The position numbers and the translations under genes were made by a program. A DNA stretch of 64,000 nucleotides, taken from contig CAMCHQ010000008.1 of assembly GCA_945874765.1 (NCBI GenBank), positions 1-64,000 of the forward strand, in the 5' to 3' direction. Source of the stretch: an uncultured Clostridia bacterium (GTDB lineage Bacteria > Bacillota > Clostridia > Oscillospirales > Acutalibacteraceae). The notes under the pieces were generated by a model. The model searched no databases and was not told the DNA's origin. It saw only the letters and a list, made by a program, of their open reading frames with translations. Shown one piece after another: positions 23,362 to 33,182 of this stretch; within the stretch, counting starts at the first letter, position 1, and every line of letters begins with the position of its first letter.

Positions 23362-24879
23362 TTAATCGCCGGAGCTGTTGCTTTTAGAAGAGCTGTCGCC
23401 CTTTGATTCCATAAGTTTGCACTCAACGGTTTTAATCTTAATATTATTGTTTTCAATTCTTGCAATAGTAAGTTTGATAGTGTCGCCCGGCTTAGAGTCA
23501 GCCAAAACCGAAGTTAAAACATCGGTAGAGGTCATAGTCTTGCCGTTAATTGCAACAATCATATCATACTGCTTAACGTCTTTGCTTGCGAGGTCCGAAG
23601 AGCCGTCGATAGAATTGATAACCATTGTGCCCTGTGCGTCTTTATAGCCCTTTTCTTCAAGAGCCGAGAGGATAGCCGAGTAATTGCTGTACTTAGTAAG
23701 CGGAACATATGTGATACCGACTTTTGCTCTGCCCTCTACATAACCCGATTTAATAAGGCTGTTTGCGGTTGCAATAGCTGTATCTGACGGAACGGCAAAT
23801 CCCATTCCCTCATATTCGGTTGCGGCAATCTTTGAAGAGTTTACGCCGATAACCTGACCTTGCATATTGAAAAGTGCACCGCCGCTGTTACCCGGGTTAA
23901 TAGCTGCGTCGACCTGAATACATTTATTATCATAGCCGATATTTGATGAAATAGGTCTGTCAAGAGCCGAAATATAACCGCTTGTAAGCGAATTCATAAA
24001 TTCAAGACCGCCCGGACAACCGATTGCAACAACCTGCTCGCCAACTGCAAGCTTGTCGCTGTTGGCAAATTCCGCAACCTGCAAACCTGTTGCGTCAATT
24101 GAAAGAACGCCGATATCCGTCTGGCTGTCATATGCAACCATTGAAGCGTTATATTCTTTCTTATTATTAAGAGTTACGGTAAACTTAGTACCGTCGCTGA
24201 TAACGTGAGCACAAGTAAGGATATATGTCTTACCGTTTTTCTCCGACATAATAATGCCTGAGCCTTCGCCCGATTTTTCAGGGTCGGAACTGCTTGAGCT
24301 GTTGTTGTCGCTGTTGCCGTAATTGTAGAAATAATTATATGAAGCCTGCTGCTCACTGTAAACGGTAATGCCTACGCACGAATCCATAACCTTTTTAGCA
24401 ACGCCTGCAACGGTAAGGTTGCCGTTACTGTCCTTTGTTTCGACGCTGTTACTGTCATTCGTTTTAACGTCACTGCCCGAATCCTGCGACTGCGAGGTAG
24501 AACTGCTGCTTGATGAATTTTTGTTACTGTCAATCACACCTGTTGTTGTAAGAACGATACCTACAACCGCAATGAATGCGCAAATAACAAGAATAATCGC
24601 AACTATTTTGCCTGCGCCGGGATTTTTCTTAGGCGGCTTTGGTGAATTACCGTTTTGCTCATCGGGCTTTTTACCGTTTTGCGGCGGCTGATAGTAGTTG
24701 TTATTACCTGCGTTGCCGTTTGACTGTGCATTGTTTGCATAAGAATAGTGATAAGTCGTATTATTATCACCCTGCTCATTTTGAGGCGGATTATAATATG
24801 TTTGACCGCCGTTTTGATTTGGCTGATAATAATCCGGTCTTGCCTGACCGTCATTTTTTTCATTATCAAAATCGCTCAT
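23362..24879 (-). CDS. htrA: HtrA/DegP-type serine protease, membrane-anchored
   Basis: A 505-residue protease with a Gln/Asn/Pro/Tyr-rich cytoplasmic tail (1-88), one membrane helix (90-112), and a Ser-rich linker (113-150). The trypsin-like domain has the triad H225 (CAHVISDG), D255 (QTDIGV) and S332 (GNSGGALF). A C-terminal PDZ domain spans about 400-490. It degrades or refolds damaged envelope proteins. It starts exactly at the stop of the histidine kinase gene (4-base overlap type), making an operon with the two-component system upstream. The layout parallels CssRS-HtrA control of secretion stress. Confidence 0.93.
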   Translation of the reverse strand: MSDFDNEKNDGQARPDYYQPNQNGGQTYYNPPQNEQGDNNTTYHYSYANNAQSNGNAGNNNYYQPPQNGKKPDEQNGNSPKPPKKNPGAGKIVAIILVICAFIAVVGIVLTTTGVIDSNKNSSSSSSTSQSQDSGSDVKTNDSNSVETKDSNGNLTVAGVAKKVMDSCVGITVYSEQQASYNYFYNYGNSDNNSSSSSDPEKSGEGSGIIMSEKNGKTYILTCAHVISDGTKFTVTLNNKKEYNASMVAYDSQTDIGVLSIDATGLQVAEFANSDKLAVGEQVVAIGCPGGLEFMNSLTSGYISALDRPISSNIGYDNKCIQVDAAINPGNSGGALFNMQGQVIGVNSSKIAATEYEGMGFAVPSDTAIATANSLIKSGYVEGRAKVGITYVPLTKYSNYSAILSALEEKGYKDAQGTMVINSIDGSSDLASKDVKQYDMIVAINGKTMTSTDVLTSVLADSKPGDTIKLTIARIENNNIKIKTVECKLMESKGDSSSKSNSSGD

Positions 24880-26393
24880 TATTGTTTGTCTCCTTTTTTA
24901 TAGACAGGTTTATACTCCTTTGGCAGTTTAAACACAAATTCAGCCGTGTTTTCGTCCTCACTTTGTGCATAAATCGTGCCGCTGTGCATTTCAACCATCA
25001 TCTTTACTATATATAAGCCCAAACCTGCACCCTTAGCGTCAAGTCCACGTGATTTGTCGACCTTATAAAATCTTTGGAATACCTTTGAAAGTTCTTCCTT
25101 TTGGATACCTATACCGCTGTTTTTGATGTGCACCTCAACGCTGCTGTCATCTTCCTTCATAGTGACGTTAATATAACCGCCCTCATTAGTGAATTTAACT
25201 GCGTTGTCAAAAATGTTATAGATAACCTGATAAATCATATCCCTATCCGCCGTGATAAAGGTAGGGTTCAAATCTTCAAGACCTTCAATTTCAATATTCT
25301 TTTCCTCTATCTTTTGCTCAAAGGTCAAAAGAATATGAATAATCTGGTCTGAAATATCATATTTTTGCGGTTTCATTTCAAAACTTCCCGATTCAATCTT
25401 GCTCATATTAAGCATAGTTACAACAAGTCGGGTAAGTCGCTTAATTTCACCGCTTACAATTTCAAGATAATAATTTTCCTTTTCCTTTGGAATTGTTCCG
25501 TCAAGAATACCGTCAATAAAGCCTCCGATTGAGGTCATTGGAGTTCTAAGTTCGTGCGATACGTTGGATACAAAGCTTCGCCTTGACGATTCAAGCGTAT
25601 CAAGAGCGTCCGCCATATCGTTAAATGCCTTGCCGAGTTCCGCAAGTTCGTCACAGCCGTTGACCTTAACTCTGTAAGAAAAATCACCGACAGCAAACTG
25701 CTTAGCCGCCTTACTCATATCACGAAGAGGCTGAACAAAGCTTCTTGTAAGCTTCCAAATACATAAGAAGCCTAATATGAGGCAAAAGACAGCGCTGAGC
25801 ATAAACATCTTAAATACTTCGTGAACAAGAGTAGCCGCACTCGTCGCACTCGTTGCAAAAACCGAGCCTATAATTTGGTTTGAGCTGTAAATGGGACAGC
25901 CGACAATATACGAGCGCTGACCGCTTATAACACCGCTGCCGATATAACTGCTTTCATACACCTGCTGAAGTATCGAATCGCTTATATTATAATCGGAATG
26001 AAACGAACATTTACCTAGCTTGCCGAAAAACGGAAGAGAATCGGCTCTTTCCTTGCACAAAATTATTTTTCCCTCGGTGTCGCAAACAAAGATATCGGCG
26101 TCAACCGAATTAGAAACAATTTTAAGCGCACGGCATATCATCTCTTTCTCGTTTGAATACGTATCGTTCATATCGGCAACGAGAAGATTTGAACTAACAC
26201 TGTTAGCGATTGACTGCGCATTTTCCATAAGCAAATCCGTAGCTTGCTTTTGCGTGTAAGCACCGACAAGCGCAGTAAGCGTTGTACCCAAAATAGTGAG
26301 TACAATAAGCATTATTGCCGAAAACAAAAAGAAGTATTTGGCAAAAATATTATCCCGCAAATTTTTATTTTTAGGTAATTTTATTTTTGTCAT
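24879..26393 (-). CDS. Sensor histidine kinase of the htrA operon
   Basis: A 504-residue membrane kinase. Transmembrane helices at about 20-46 and 193-215 flank an extracytoplasmic sensor domain of about 145 residues. HAMP (213-267), HisKA with phosphorylated H280 (VSHELRTPM) and HATPase (N box with FDNAVKF, then GAGLGLYIV) follow. It would phosphorylate the adjacent response regulator and probably senses envelope stress, given the downstream protease. The closest functional parallel is CssS, but this is inferred from gene order. Confidence 0.92.
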   Translation of the reverse strand: MTKIKLPKNKNLRDNIFAKYFFLFSAIMLIVLTILGTTLTALVGAYTQKQATDLLMENAQSIANSVSSNLLVADMNDTYSNEKEMICRALKIVSNSVDADIFVCDTEGKIILCKERADSLPFFGKLGKCSFHSDYNISDSILQQVYESSYIGSGVISGQRSYIVGCPIYSSNQIIGSVFATSATSAATLVHEVFKMFMLSAVFCLILGFLCIWKLTRSFVQPLRDMSKAAKQFAVGDFSYRVKVNGCDELAELGKAFNDMADALDTLESSRRSFVSNVSHELRTPMTSIGGFIDGILDGTIPKEKENYYLEIVSGEIKRLTRLVVTMLNMSKIESGSFEMKPQKYDISDQIIHILLTFEQKIEEKNIEIEGLEDLNPTFITADRDMIYQVIYNIFDNAVKFTNEGGYINVTMKEDDSSVEVHIKNSGIGIQKEELSKVFQRFYKVDKSRGLDAKGAGLGLYIVKMMVEMHSGTIYAQSEDENTAEFVFKLPKEYKPVYKKGDKQ

Positions 26394-26415
26394 TATTTAT
26401 ACCTTAATATACTTA

Positions 26416-27111
26416 TTATTCCTTAGTTTCAAACTTATAGCCTACGCCCCAAACGGTTTTAAGTGACCATTTATCGGACACGCCTTCAAGCTTTTCACGA
26501 AGTCTTTTAACGTGAACGTCAACCGTTCTTGAATCGCCGTAATAGTCAAATCCCCAAACCTCGTCAAGAAGCTGGTCACGGGTGTAAACTCTGTTAGGAT
26601 TTGAAGCAAAATGATAAATAAGTTCAAGCTCTTTAGGAGGAGTATCAACCGGTACGCCCTTAACTTTAAGCTCATAATTAACAATGTTAATTTCAAGATT
26701 ATCGTACTTTACAATCTTCTTTGAATTTTCTTCAGAATCATTATTGCCGCTTGCTCTTCTTAAAACAGCCTTAACTCTTGCCATAACCTCTTTAGCGTCG
26801 AACGGCTTTGTTACATAGTCGTCAGCGCCGAGTTCAAGACCGAGCACCTTATCAAATGTTTCACCCTTAGCGGTAAGCATAATAATAGGAGTATTAGATG
26901 TTTTTCTTATTTCACGGCAAACCTGCCAGCCGTCCATTTTAGGAAGCATAATATCAAGAAGCACAAGTTCAGGCGCTTTAGACTGAAACATTTCAACCGC
27001 TTCCTGTCCGTCATTAGCAACGAATACGGTATAGCCGTCGTTTTCCAAATAAAGTTTCAAAAGTTCGCAAATGTTGCGGTCGTCATCAACAACCAAAATT
27101 TTTGTTCCCAT
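26416..27111 (-). CDS. OmpR/PhoB-family response regulator
   Basis: A 231-residue regulator. The receiver domain (1-115) has DDD at 9-11, the phosphoacceptor in LLDIML near residue 53, and K in the PFDAKE region. The winged-helix DNA-binding domain covers about 135-230 with VDVHVKRLREK. The ATG at 27109-27111 follows AAAGGAGA. An extension 10 codons upstream is less likely. It heads the response regulator-kinase-protease operon. Confidence 0.93.
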   Translation of the reverse strand: MGTKILVVDDDRNICELLKLYLENDGYTVFVANDGQEAVEMFQSKAPELVLLDIMLPKMDGWQVCREIRKTSNTPIIMLTAKGETFDKVLGLELGADDYVTKPFDAKEVMARVKAVLRRASGNNDSEENSKKIVKYDNLEINIVNYELKVKGVPVDTPPKELELIYHFASNPNRVYTRDQLLDEVWGFDYYGDSRTVDVHVKRLREKLEGVSDKWSLKTVWGVGYKFETKE

Positions 27112-27235
27112 AATCTTTCTCCTTTGCTGTGTTAATATCATTCTATCACCGCTTAGTGATAATTTTTTGTAGTTTTAATTAACATTTTATAAAATTTATA
27201 AATAATTTTTGAATGAAAATTATTGGTAATATTAA

Positions 27236-28474
27236 TTACCATTCCTTGCCACGCTTAATACAGCCCTCAACATGGTCGATAAATTGCTTTGCACCTCTCG
27301 GTGAACGTCCGCCTCTTCTTGTTGCCCACTGGTCAGCCTTGAAGAGAAGTTTATCGATATCAACGCCGTGCTCTGAAAAATGCCTGTCCGAAGCAAGTTT
27401 TTCAACAATATCAAGATATTCCTTTTTATCGGGGTTAAGGAATGTGATTGTAAGACCGAATCTGTCGGAAAGGGACAACTGCTCTTGCATAGTATCTCCC
27501 TTATTAACGTCATTCTCTCTGTCAGAGAAATTTTCTTTAATCAAATGACGTCTGTTAGACGTTGCATATATAATAGTATTAGGCTGTTTGCCGGAAAGCG
27601 AGCCTTCAAGCGCTGCCTTAAGTTCGCTAAACGACGTATCGTTTGAATCAAAGCTCAAATCATCAATATAGATAATGAATTTCATAGGTGAGTCGGCAAT
27701 TTGCTCACGGATAAGCGAAAGGTCGGCAACCGCACTCTTAGGAATTTCAATCATACGAAGTCCCTCTTGCCAATACTCGTTTAAAATTGCGTGAACGGTT
27801 GAGCTTTTACCTGTTCCTCTGTCACCGTAAAGCAAAACGTTATTAGCCGGATGACCTGCAATAAAGCTCTCAGTATTATCAATAACCTTATTTCTTTGAA
27901 GCTCATAATTTTTCAAATCGGTAAGACGGATAGGGTCGATTGAATTAACCGGAGTGATTTCCTCGTCTCTCCAAGTAAATGCAATATTCTTAGCATAGAT
28001 ACCGTAGCCGTTTTCTCTGTGATATTTGATAAGTTCGTCAATCTGCTTGTCCCAATGAGTATCAAGAGGGGCAAGAGCCTTGCCTACTTCCCAACCGGGC
28101 AAAGTCAAAAGTATTTCCTTAACGTCCTCATCGTCAACACCTGCCAAAATATCCTGTGCGGTAAGTGACGCAATTTCTTCAAGCTTTGCAAGGTCGCTTT
28201 TAACCGCATTCAAAACCGCAATTGAAAGTTCCCCTGCTTTGCCTGCACATGCCGCTTTGGTAAAAATGTTATCATTAGTCAAAATCAAACGTGAAATGTG
28301 CTTTTTAAGCGACTCGCTTTTTGCAAGTTCCTTAAAGAAATAACCTTGAAGAGCAACCGTGTCCTCCTCGTCATCACAAAGTAAATCATACAAAGCCGAA
28401 AAAACGTCGTCGTCCTCAAAATCGTAAATACAAAGTGATTCAATATAATATTTAAGTCTTGTTACCTTATTCAT
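27236..28474 (-). CDS. DUF815-family AAA+ ATPase
   Basis: A 412-residue P-loop ATPase. Residues 1-170 form a helical N-terminal region. The Walker A motif is GDRGTGKSS (217-225), Walker B is IIYIDDLSF, and the sensor asparagine is in YATSNRRHL. The family is conserved in Clostridia, with no settled function. A role akin to DnaC/IstB-type loaders has been suggested from fold alone. The start is the ATG at 28472-28474, because the upstream in-frame TTGGAGGTG is the ribosome binding site itself. It is monocistronic and divergent from the GntR regulator. Confidence 0.85.
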   Translation of the reverse strand: MNKVTRLKYYIESLCIYDFEDDDVFSALYDLLCDDEEDTVALQGYFFKELAKSESLKKHISRLILTNDNIFTKAACAGKAGELSIAVLNAVKSDLAKLEEIASLTAQDILAGVDDEDVKEILLTLPGWEVGKALAPLDTHWDKQIDELIKYHRENGYGIYAKNIAFTWRDEEITPVNSIDPIRLTDLKNYELQRNKVIDNTESFIAGHPANNVLLYGDRGTGKSSTVHAILNEYWQEGLRMIEIPKSAVADLSLIREQIADSPMKFIIYIDDLSFDSNDTSFSELKAALEGSLSGKQPNTIIYATSNRRHLIKENFSDRENDVNKGDTMQEQLSLSDRFGLTITFLNPDKKEYLDIVEKLASDRHFSEHGVDIDKLLFKADQWATRRGGRSPRGAKQFIDHVEGCIKRGKEW

Positions 28475-28634
28475 CTTCAACACCTCCAAGACTGATAATT
28501 TTAGGTAATATATTCTACATACTAATAATATAGCAATTGTTCACAATTTACAAGTAATATGAACAAAATCGTTGTTTTGAACAAATATAGAGGTTCAAAA
28601 AGGCTGTTTTTGTTGTAAGATGTCCGACAACGTA

Positions 28635-28669
28635 TTGACTTTTATATACAAGTTGTGTTATCATACAAC
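28635..28669 (+). promoter_or_regulatory. Promoter and operator of the GntR regulator
   Basis: TTGACT (28635-28640) is followed after 17-18 bases by a weak TTATCA/TATCAT -10. The inverted repeat gttgt-N8-acaac (28652-28669) overlaps the -10, consistent with autorepression by the FadR-type regulator. Confidence 0.6.
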
Positions 28670-28684
28670 TCAAGAGGTGTTCAT

Positions 28685-29350
28685 ATGGGCAATTCATCAA
28701 GACTTGCAGACAGCACTGCAAACCAAATATTAAAAATGATAGAGGAAGAAGAACGCTTTTCGGTCGGCGACAAATTACCTAACGAAAACGATTTTGCCGC
28801 AGAGCTCGGAGTGAGCCGTTCAACTCTCAGGGAAGCCGTAAAGATACTTACCACCTACGGCATACTTGAAATAAAACGTGGTAAGGGTACGTTTGTAACC
28901 TCAAACACAATTATCGATTCAAACGATTTAAGCGACATTACTTCAGGGCTTGACGACTTATTTGAAATGAGGCTTATGTTTGAGCCGGATTGCGCTTATT
29001 ATGCGGCTTTGAGGGCTACGGACGAGGAAATTAAAATAATCTGCGAATGCGGTGAAGCGGTTGAAAGAAAGATTCTTTCAGGCGAGGACAGAACCGTTGA
29101 GGAACAGAAATTTCACGAGAGCATCGCAAATGCAACTCACAATGCATTTGTCAAGCAGTTCATCCCTATTATATTTAACGCAATCAAAAAAGGCGTTGTT
29201 GTTATGCAGAAAGACAGCGACGTAAGCAAAGATAATATGAGTGACGACAGGCTGATTATGGACTTTATCAAGAAGAGAAATCCCGACGGCGCAAGGACGG
29301 CAATGAGGCTTCATATTATTCACGCAATGGAAGGGTTGCAAAAAAATTAA
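28685..29350 (+). CDS. GntR/FadR-family transcriptional regulator
   Basis: A 221-residue regulator. An N-terminal winged helix (10-75: LADSTANQILKMIEEEE, then ELGVSRSTLREAVKIL and RGKGTFV) precedes an all-helical FCD ligand-binding domain with E/D-rich metal-site residues. The ATG at 28685 has AAGAGGTG upstream. The in-frame TTG-led extension is unlikely. Members sense small organic acids. It lies 135 bases upstream of ilvC in the same direction, but ilvC has its own promoter, so ilvC is a possible target. Confidence 0.88.
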   Translation: MGNSSRLADSTANQILKMIEEEERFSVGDKLPNENDFAAELGVSRSTLREAVKILTTYGILEIKRGKGTFVTSNTIIDSNDLSDITSGLDDLFEMRLMFEPDCAYYAALRATDEEIKIICECGEAVERKILSGEDRTVEEQKFHESIANATHNAFVKQFIPIIFNAIKKGVVVMQKDSDVSKDNMSDDRLIMDFIKKRNPDGARTAMRLHIIHAMEGLQKN

Positions 29351-29359
29351 AATTAGGTA

Positions 29360-29388
29360 TTGACATTAGACAACAGACAAGTTATAAT
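29360..29388 (+). promoter_or_regulatory. Promoter of ilvC
   Basis: TTGACA (29360-29365) and TATAAT (29383-29388) have a 17-base spacer. The leader (about 90 bases) contains gtggt/accac around cgg/ccg (29414-29436), a short hairpin. No T-box or other long leader is present, which is unusual for a branched-chain amino acid gene in this group. Confidence 0.85.
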
Positions 29389-29485
29389 GACAATTGTAAA
29401 AGATATTTAGCGAGTGGTCGGACAACCGAACACCACGAATATTCAAAATATTAAACAAATAATTATTTTTTTGGAGGAAACAAAA

Positions 29486-30502
29486 ATGGCAGAAGCTAGA
29501 CTTTTTTACGAATCAGATTGTAATCTTGATGTTCTTTCAGGTAAGACTGTTGCTATCGTAGGCTTTGGTTCACAGGGTCACGCACACGCACTCAATCTTC
29601 ATGAAAGCGGTGTAAACGTAATCGTTGGTCTTTACAAAGGTTCAAAATCTTGGAAGAAGGTTGAAGACCTTGGCTTAAAGGTAATGGAAACAGCAGACGC
29701 AGTTAAGGCTGCAGATATCGTTATGGTTCTTGCTCCGGATGAGAAGCAGGCAGCTATCTACAAGAAGGATATCGAACCAAACCTTACAGAGGGTATGGCT
29801 CTTGCATTTGCACACGGCTTTAACATTCACTTTAAACAAATCGTACCTCCTGCAAACGTAGATGTATTTATGATTGCTCCTAAGGCACCGGGTCACACAG
29901 TACGTTCAGAGTACAAAGAAGGTAAAGGTACTCCTTGTCTTGTTGCTGTATATCAGGATGCTACAGGTCATGCTTGGGATATCGCTCTTGCATACGGTGC
30001 AGGTATCGGCGGCGCACGTGCTGCTCTTCTTGAAACAACATTTAAGTGTGAAACAGAAACTGACCTCTTCGGTGAGCAGGCTGTTCTTTGCGGCGGTGTT
30101 ACAGCTCTTATGAAGGCTGGTTTCGAAACACTTGTTGAGGCTGGTTATGACCCAAGAAATGCTTACTTTGAATGTATCCACGAAATGAAGCTTATCGTTG
30201 ACCTTATCTATGCAGGCGGTTTCAAGGAAATGAGATATTCAATTTCTAACACTGCTGAGTTCGGTGATTATGAGACCGGTAAGAGACTTATCACAGATGA
30301 TACTAAGAAGGAAATGAAGAAGATTCTTGAAGAAATTCAGGACGGTACATTCGCTTCTAAGTTCATCACAGAGGCTAACAACGGTTGGGCTCACTTCAAA
30401 GCTAAGAGAGAAATGGAAGCTAATCATCAGCTTGAGCAAGTTGGCGAGAAGATTCGTTCAATGTATAGCTGGTATGGCGAAAACAAGTACGCTGAGAAAT
30501 AA
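29486..30502 (+). CDS. ilvC: Ketol-acid reductoisomerase
   Basis: A 338-residue class I enzyme of valine, leucine and isoleucine synthesis. It performs Mg-dependent isomerisation and NAD(P)H reduction of acetohydroxyacids. The Rossmann motif [13 protein letters not shown] is at about 25-37. Catalytic acidic residues are in ETDLFGEQ and in the late ECIHEMKLI. The start is the ATG at 29486 after GGAGG. Longer in-frame starts would absorb the leader. The codon use (many CTT and GCT) suggests high expression. No other ilv genes are adjacent. Confidence 0.97.
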   Translation: MAEARLFYESDCNLDVLSGKTVAIVGFGSQGHAHALNLHESGVNVIVGLYKGSKSWKKVEDLGLKVMETADAVKAADIVMVLAPDEKQAAIYKKDIEPNLTEGMALAFAHGFNIHFKQIVPPANVDVFMIAPKAPGHTVRSEYKEGKGTPCLVAVYQDATGHAWDIALAYGAGIGGARAALLETTFKCETETDLFGEQAVLCGGVTALMKAGFETLVEAGYDPRNAYFECIHEMKLIVDLIYAGGFKEMRYSISNTAEFGDYETGKRLITDDTKKEMKKILEEIQDGTFASKFITEANNGWAHFKAKREMEANHQLEQVGEKIRSMYSWYGENKYAEK

Positions 30503-30528
30503 TCGCAACTTGTTGATAAATAAGAATT

Positions 30529-30560
30529 TAAGGGTTTGCAAATTGCAAGCCCTTATTTTT
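30529..30560 (+). terminator. Terminator of ilvC
   Basis: aagggtttgcaa pairs with gcaagccctt, followed by atttttt. Confidence 0.85.
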
Positions 30561-30571
30561 TGCTTTACTTA

Positions 30572-30594
30572 TTCTATTACTCCTGTTATAATCA
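30572..30594 (+). promoter_or_regulatory. Promoter of the lipoprotein gene
   Basis: A TTTACT-like -35 around 30562-30567 and a TATAAT at about 30587-30592 are some 17 bases apart, just ahead of GGAGGCGG and the ATG at 30611. Confidence 0.5.
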
Positions 30595-30610
30595 AGTTGG
30601 AGGCGGAATT

Positions 30611-31105
30611 ATGAAAAGACTTTTATATTTAATTACTCCCCTGCTTATATTCACCTTACTTTTCAGTGCCTGTTCACCGACTGAAGAAGATAACTTCAAA
30701 AATACTTTATCCTATTTTCAAATAGATTTCATTAAATCCGATTTTGAAACGGCAGAAAGCACGAGTGACAAGGCAGATTACGTCAGAGCATACAGGGTAA
30801 GCGTGACAGACAAGGAACGTAAAAAGCTGATTGAGCATTTCAAATCGTTTGAAAACGGCGAATTTGTCAAGATACCGAATGCACAAAATAATTTTGATAT
30901 TTTATCGGGTGTGTTAATGGAAGATTTCGGCAGTTATAAGGCGATAAGTGAGGGCTATTTTGCACTTTATAATACCATAAGTGATAAGCTCCAAACAAAA
31001 CTTGACTCCTCAACCCTTGCGAATTTTGACTTTGATTTCTATGTCGCACTGATATTTGACGTTGATACCAACACGCTTTATATTTACAACTACTCTGCAA
31101 CATAA
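30611..31105 (+). CDS. Predicted lipoprotein of unknown function
   Basis: A 164-residue protein with a signal peptide and lipobox (LLFSAC, lipidated Cys near residue 20), so it is anchored to the outside of the membrane. The mature part is acidic and mixed alpha/beta (RVSVTDKERKKLIEHF, later YVALIFDVDTNTLYIY), with no motif I recognise. GGAGGCGG precedes the ATG. It stands alone, convergent with the ribosomal operon. Confidence 0.75.
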   Translation: MKRLLYLITPLLIFTLLFSACSPTEEDNFKNTLSYFQIDFIKSDFETAESTSDKADYVRAYRVSVTDKERKKLIEHFKSFENGEFVKIPNAQNNFDILSGVLMEDFGSYKAISEGYFALYNTISDKLQTKLDSSTLANFDFDFYVALIFDVDTNTLYIYNYSAT

Positions 31106-31135
31106 CATTTAATATATTCAATAAAACGACAAAAA

Positions 31136-31166
31136 AGGACTTAGAGCATAACTCTAAGTCCTTAAT
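31136..31166. terminator. Bidirectional terminator between lipoprotein gene and rplQ
   Basis: aaggacttagag and ctctaagtcctt form a 12-bp stem. A-rich sequence on the left and T-rich sequence on the right serve both convergent units. It ends the long alpha operon. Confidence 0.85.
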
Positions 31167-31184
31167 TATATTATTTAGGTATTA

Positions 31185-31529
31185 TCAGTCAACAAGCTCG
31201 ATGATGCACATCTCTGCTGCGTCACCACGACGAGGGCCTGTCTTGATAATACGGCAATAACCGCCGTTTCTGTCTGCATACTTAGGAGCAATTTCATCAA
31301 AAAGCTTCTTAACTACATCTTCCTTAGTTACATAAGAAAGAACCTGTCTTCTTGAATGAAGAGTATCGTTCTTGCCGAGAGTAATCATCTTCTCAGTCAT
31401 TGCACGAACTTCTTTTGCTCTTGTAACGGTAGTTTCAATCTTGCCGTTTTCTAAAAGAAAAGTAACCATACCTCTGAGCATAGACTTTCTATGGTCAGTA
31501 GGACGTCCTAACTTTCTGCTACCTGGCAT
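31185..31529 (-). CDS. rplQ: 50S ribosomal protein L17
   Basis: A 114-residue protein of the large subunit near the exit tunnel. It starts [18 protein letters not shown], the conserved L17 opening, with a GGAGGGAAT region upstream. It is the last gene of the S10-spc-alpha transcript, 14 bases after rpoA. Confidence 0.97.
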   Translation of the reverse strand: MPGSRKLGRPTDHRKSMLRGMVTFLLENGKIETTVTRAKEVRAMTEKMITLGKNDTLHSRRQVLSYVTKEDVVKKLFDEIAPKYADRNGGYCRIIKTGPRRGDAAEMCIIELVD

Positions 31530-31543
31530 TGAAATTCCCTCCT

Positions 31544-32500
31544 TTAGTCCTCATCCTTAGCAAGTCCGAAACCTAATGAGGCAAGCTTTGCTACAACCTC
31601 ATCAAGTGACTTACGGCCAAGGTTTCTAACTTTCATCATATCTTCTTCAGATTTACCAATTAAATCTTCTACTGTATTAATGCCTGCTCTCTTAAGACAG
31701 TTGAACGAACGAACTGAAAGGTCAAGTTCCTCAATAGTCATTTCAAGAACCTTTTCCTTATTATCGTCATCCTTTTCAACCATAATGTCTTGATTACCAA
31801 TCTCTTCGGAAAGGTCAACAAAGAGCATAAGATGGTCATTGAGAATTTTAGCAGCAAGTGAAGCTGCCTCGTCAGCCGGAATAGTACCGTCTGTCTCAAT
31901 GTCGAGAATGAGCTTATCAAGGTCAGTCTGCTGACCTACACGTGTGTTTTCTACTGTGTAATTAACCTTTAAAACAGGAGTATAGATTGAGTCAATAGCA
32001 ATTGTGCCGATTGGTAAATCCATAAGCTGTTTATTACGGTCGCAAGGAACATATCCTCTGCCGTGATTAGCAGTAAGTTCCATATTTACACTTGCACCTT
32101 CATCAAGATAAGCGATGTGAAGGTCCGGATTAAGAATTTCAACGTCTGCATCATGCTTGATATCAGCGGCAGTAATTTCACCCTCACCTGAAGCCTCAAT
32201 ATAAAGAGTCTTTGGCATCTCATCATGTATCTTTAAGATAACATTTTTGAGGTTAAGAACGATCTCAGTTACATCTTCCTTAACGTGTGGAATTGTTGAA
32301 AATTCGTGTAAAACACCATCAATCTTAACGGAAGTGATAGCATAGCCCGGAAGAGAAGAAAGAAGAACTCTTCTCATGCCGTTACCAAGAGTTGTGCCGA
32401 AGCCTCTTTCAAGAGGTTCAACAACAAATCTGCCAGTGCTGCGGCTTCCGACAGTAGAAACGTCTACAATCTCGATTTTAGGCTTATCAATTTCGATCAT
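31544..32500 (-). CDS. rpoA: RNA polymerase alpha subunit
   Basis: 318 residues. The N-terminal assembly domain (about 1-230) has [23 protein letters not shown], which contacts beta and beta'. The C-terminal domain (about 255-315) has [17 protein letters not shown] and [10 protein letters not shown], which bind UP elements and activators. It lies between rpsD and rplQ, as in other Firmicutes. Confidence 0.98.
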   Translation of the reverse strand: MIEIDKPKIEIVDVSTVGSRSTGRFVVEPLERGFGTTLGNGMRRVLLSSLPGYAITSVKIDGVLHEFSTIPHVKEDVTEIVLNLKNVILKIHDEMPKTLYIEASGEGEITAADIKHDADVEILNPDLHIAYLDEGASVNMELTANHGRGYVPCDRNKQLMDLPIGTIAIDSIYTPVLKVNYTVENTRVGQQTDLDKLILDIETDGTIPADEAASLAAKILNDHLMLFVDLSEEIGNQDIMVEKDDDNKEKVLEMTIEELDLSVRSFNCLKRAGINTVEDLIGKSEEDMMKVRNLGRKSLDEVVAKLASLGFGLAKDED

Positions 32501-32559
32501 TTAAAAGCCTCCTAATAAAATGTTGTATTTTGTTTTCGCTAAATAACAGCCAAACACTA

Positions 32560-33159
32560 TTATTTAGAGTAGAACTCAACGATTAAATGCTCTTCAACAG
32601 GATAATCGATGTCATCACGCTGAGGTAATGCAACAACCTTTGCTGTGAGTTCAGCCGGGTTTACTTCAAGCCACTTTGGAGCGGTGCCGTAAGCGCCTTC
32701 TTCCTTAACGAGCTTAAATCTGCCGTTATCCTTGCTCTTGTCAACGACTGCGATAACATCTCCTGCCTTAACGAGATAAGATGGAATGTTTACTTTCTTG
32801 CCGTTTACGGTGAAATGACCGTGAGAAACTGCCTGTCTTGCTTCACGACGGGTCTTACAAAAGCCTGTTCTGAAAGCAACGTTATCAAGGCGGGTTTCAA
32901 TCATTGTAAGAAGAACTGCACCTGTCTGTCCCTGAGCCTTTGCAGCCTTCTCATAATAGGTGTGGAACTGCTTTTCAAGAATACCGTAGATGAACTTAAC
33001 TTTCTGCTTCTCATTGAGCTGCATAGCATATTCGCTCTTCTTGCGGCGATTCTTACTATAAGAATTTCTGAATGTATCCTTATTTGTATAACCCATAACA
33101 GCCGGTGAAATACCGAGTGCTTTGCAACGCTTTGCAATAGGTTCTGAATTCTTTGCCAT
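32560..33159 (-). CDS. rpsD: 30S ribosomal protein S4
   Basis: 199 residues, with the S4 RNA-binding domain (LDNVAFRTGFCKTRREARQAV region). It is a primary 16S rRNA binder. The N-terminal part lacks the CxxC zinc set, so this is the C-minus form. In this group rpsD sits in the alpha operon, unlike the separate locus in Bacillus. Confidence 0.97.
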   Translation of the reverse strand: MAKNSEPIAKRCKALGISPAVMGYTNKDTFRNSYSKNRRKKSEYAMQLNEKQKVKFIYGILEKQFHTYYEKAAKAQGQTGAVLLTMIETRLDNVAFRTGFCKTRREARQAVSHGHFTVNGKKVNIPSYLVKAGDVIAVVDKSKDNGRFKLVKEEGAYGTAPKWLEVNPAELTAKVVALPQRDDIDYPVEEHLIVEFYSK

Positions 33160-33182
33160 ATCTTTACTACACCTCCAATAAA

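Noticed and set aside
28652-29397. Shared operator between the GntR gene and ilvC promoter
   Set aside because: The ilvC promoter has ACAA and TTGT elements but not the same gttgt-N8-acaac arrangement, so direct regulation is only a guess.
29389-29485. T-box leader upstream of ilvC
   Set aside because: The leader is about 90 bases and no T-box consensus or terminator hairpin is visible.
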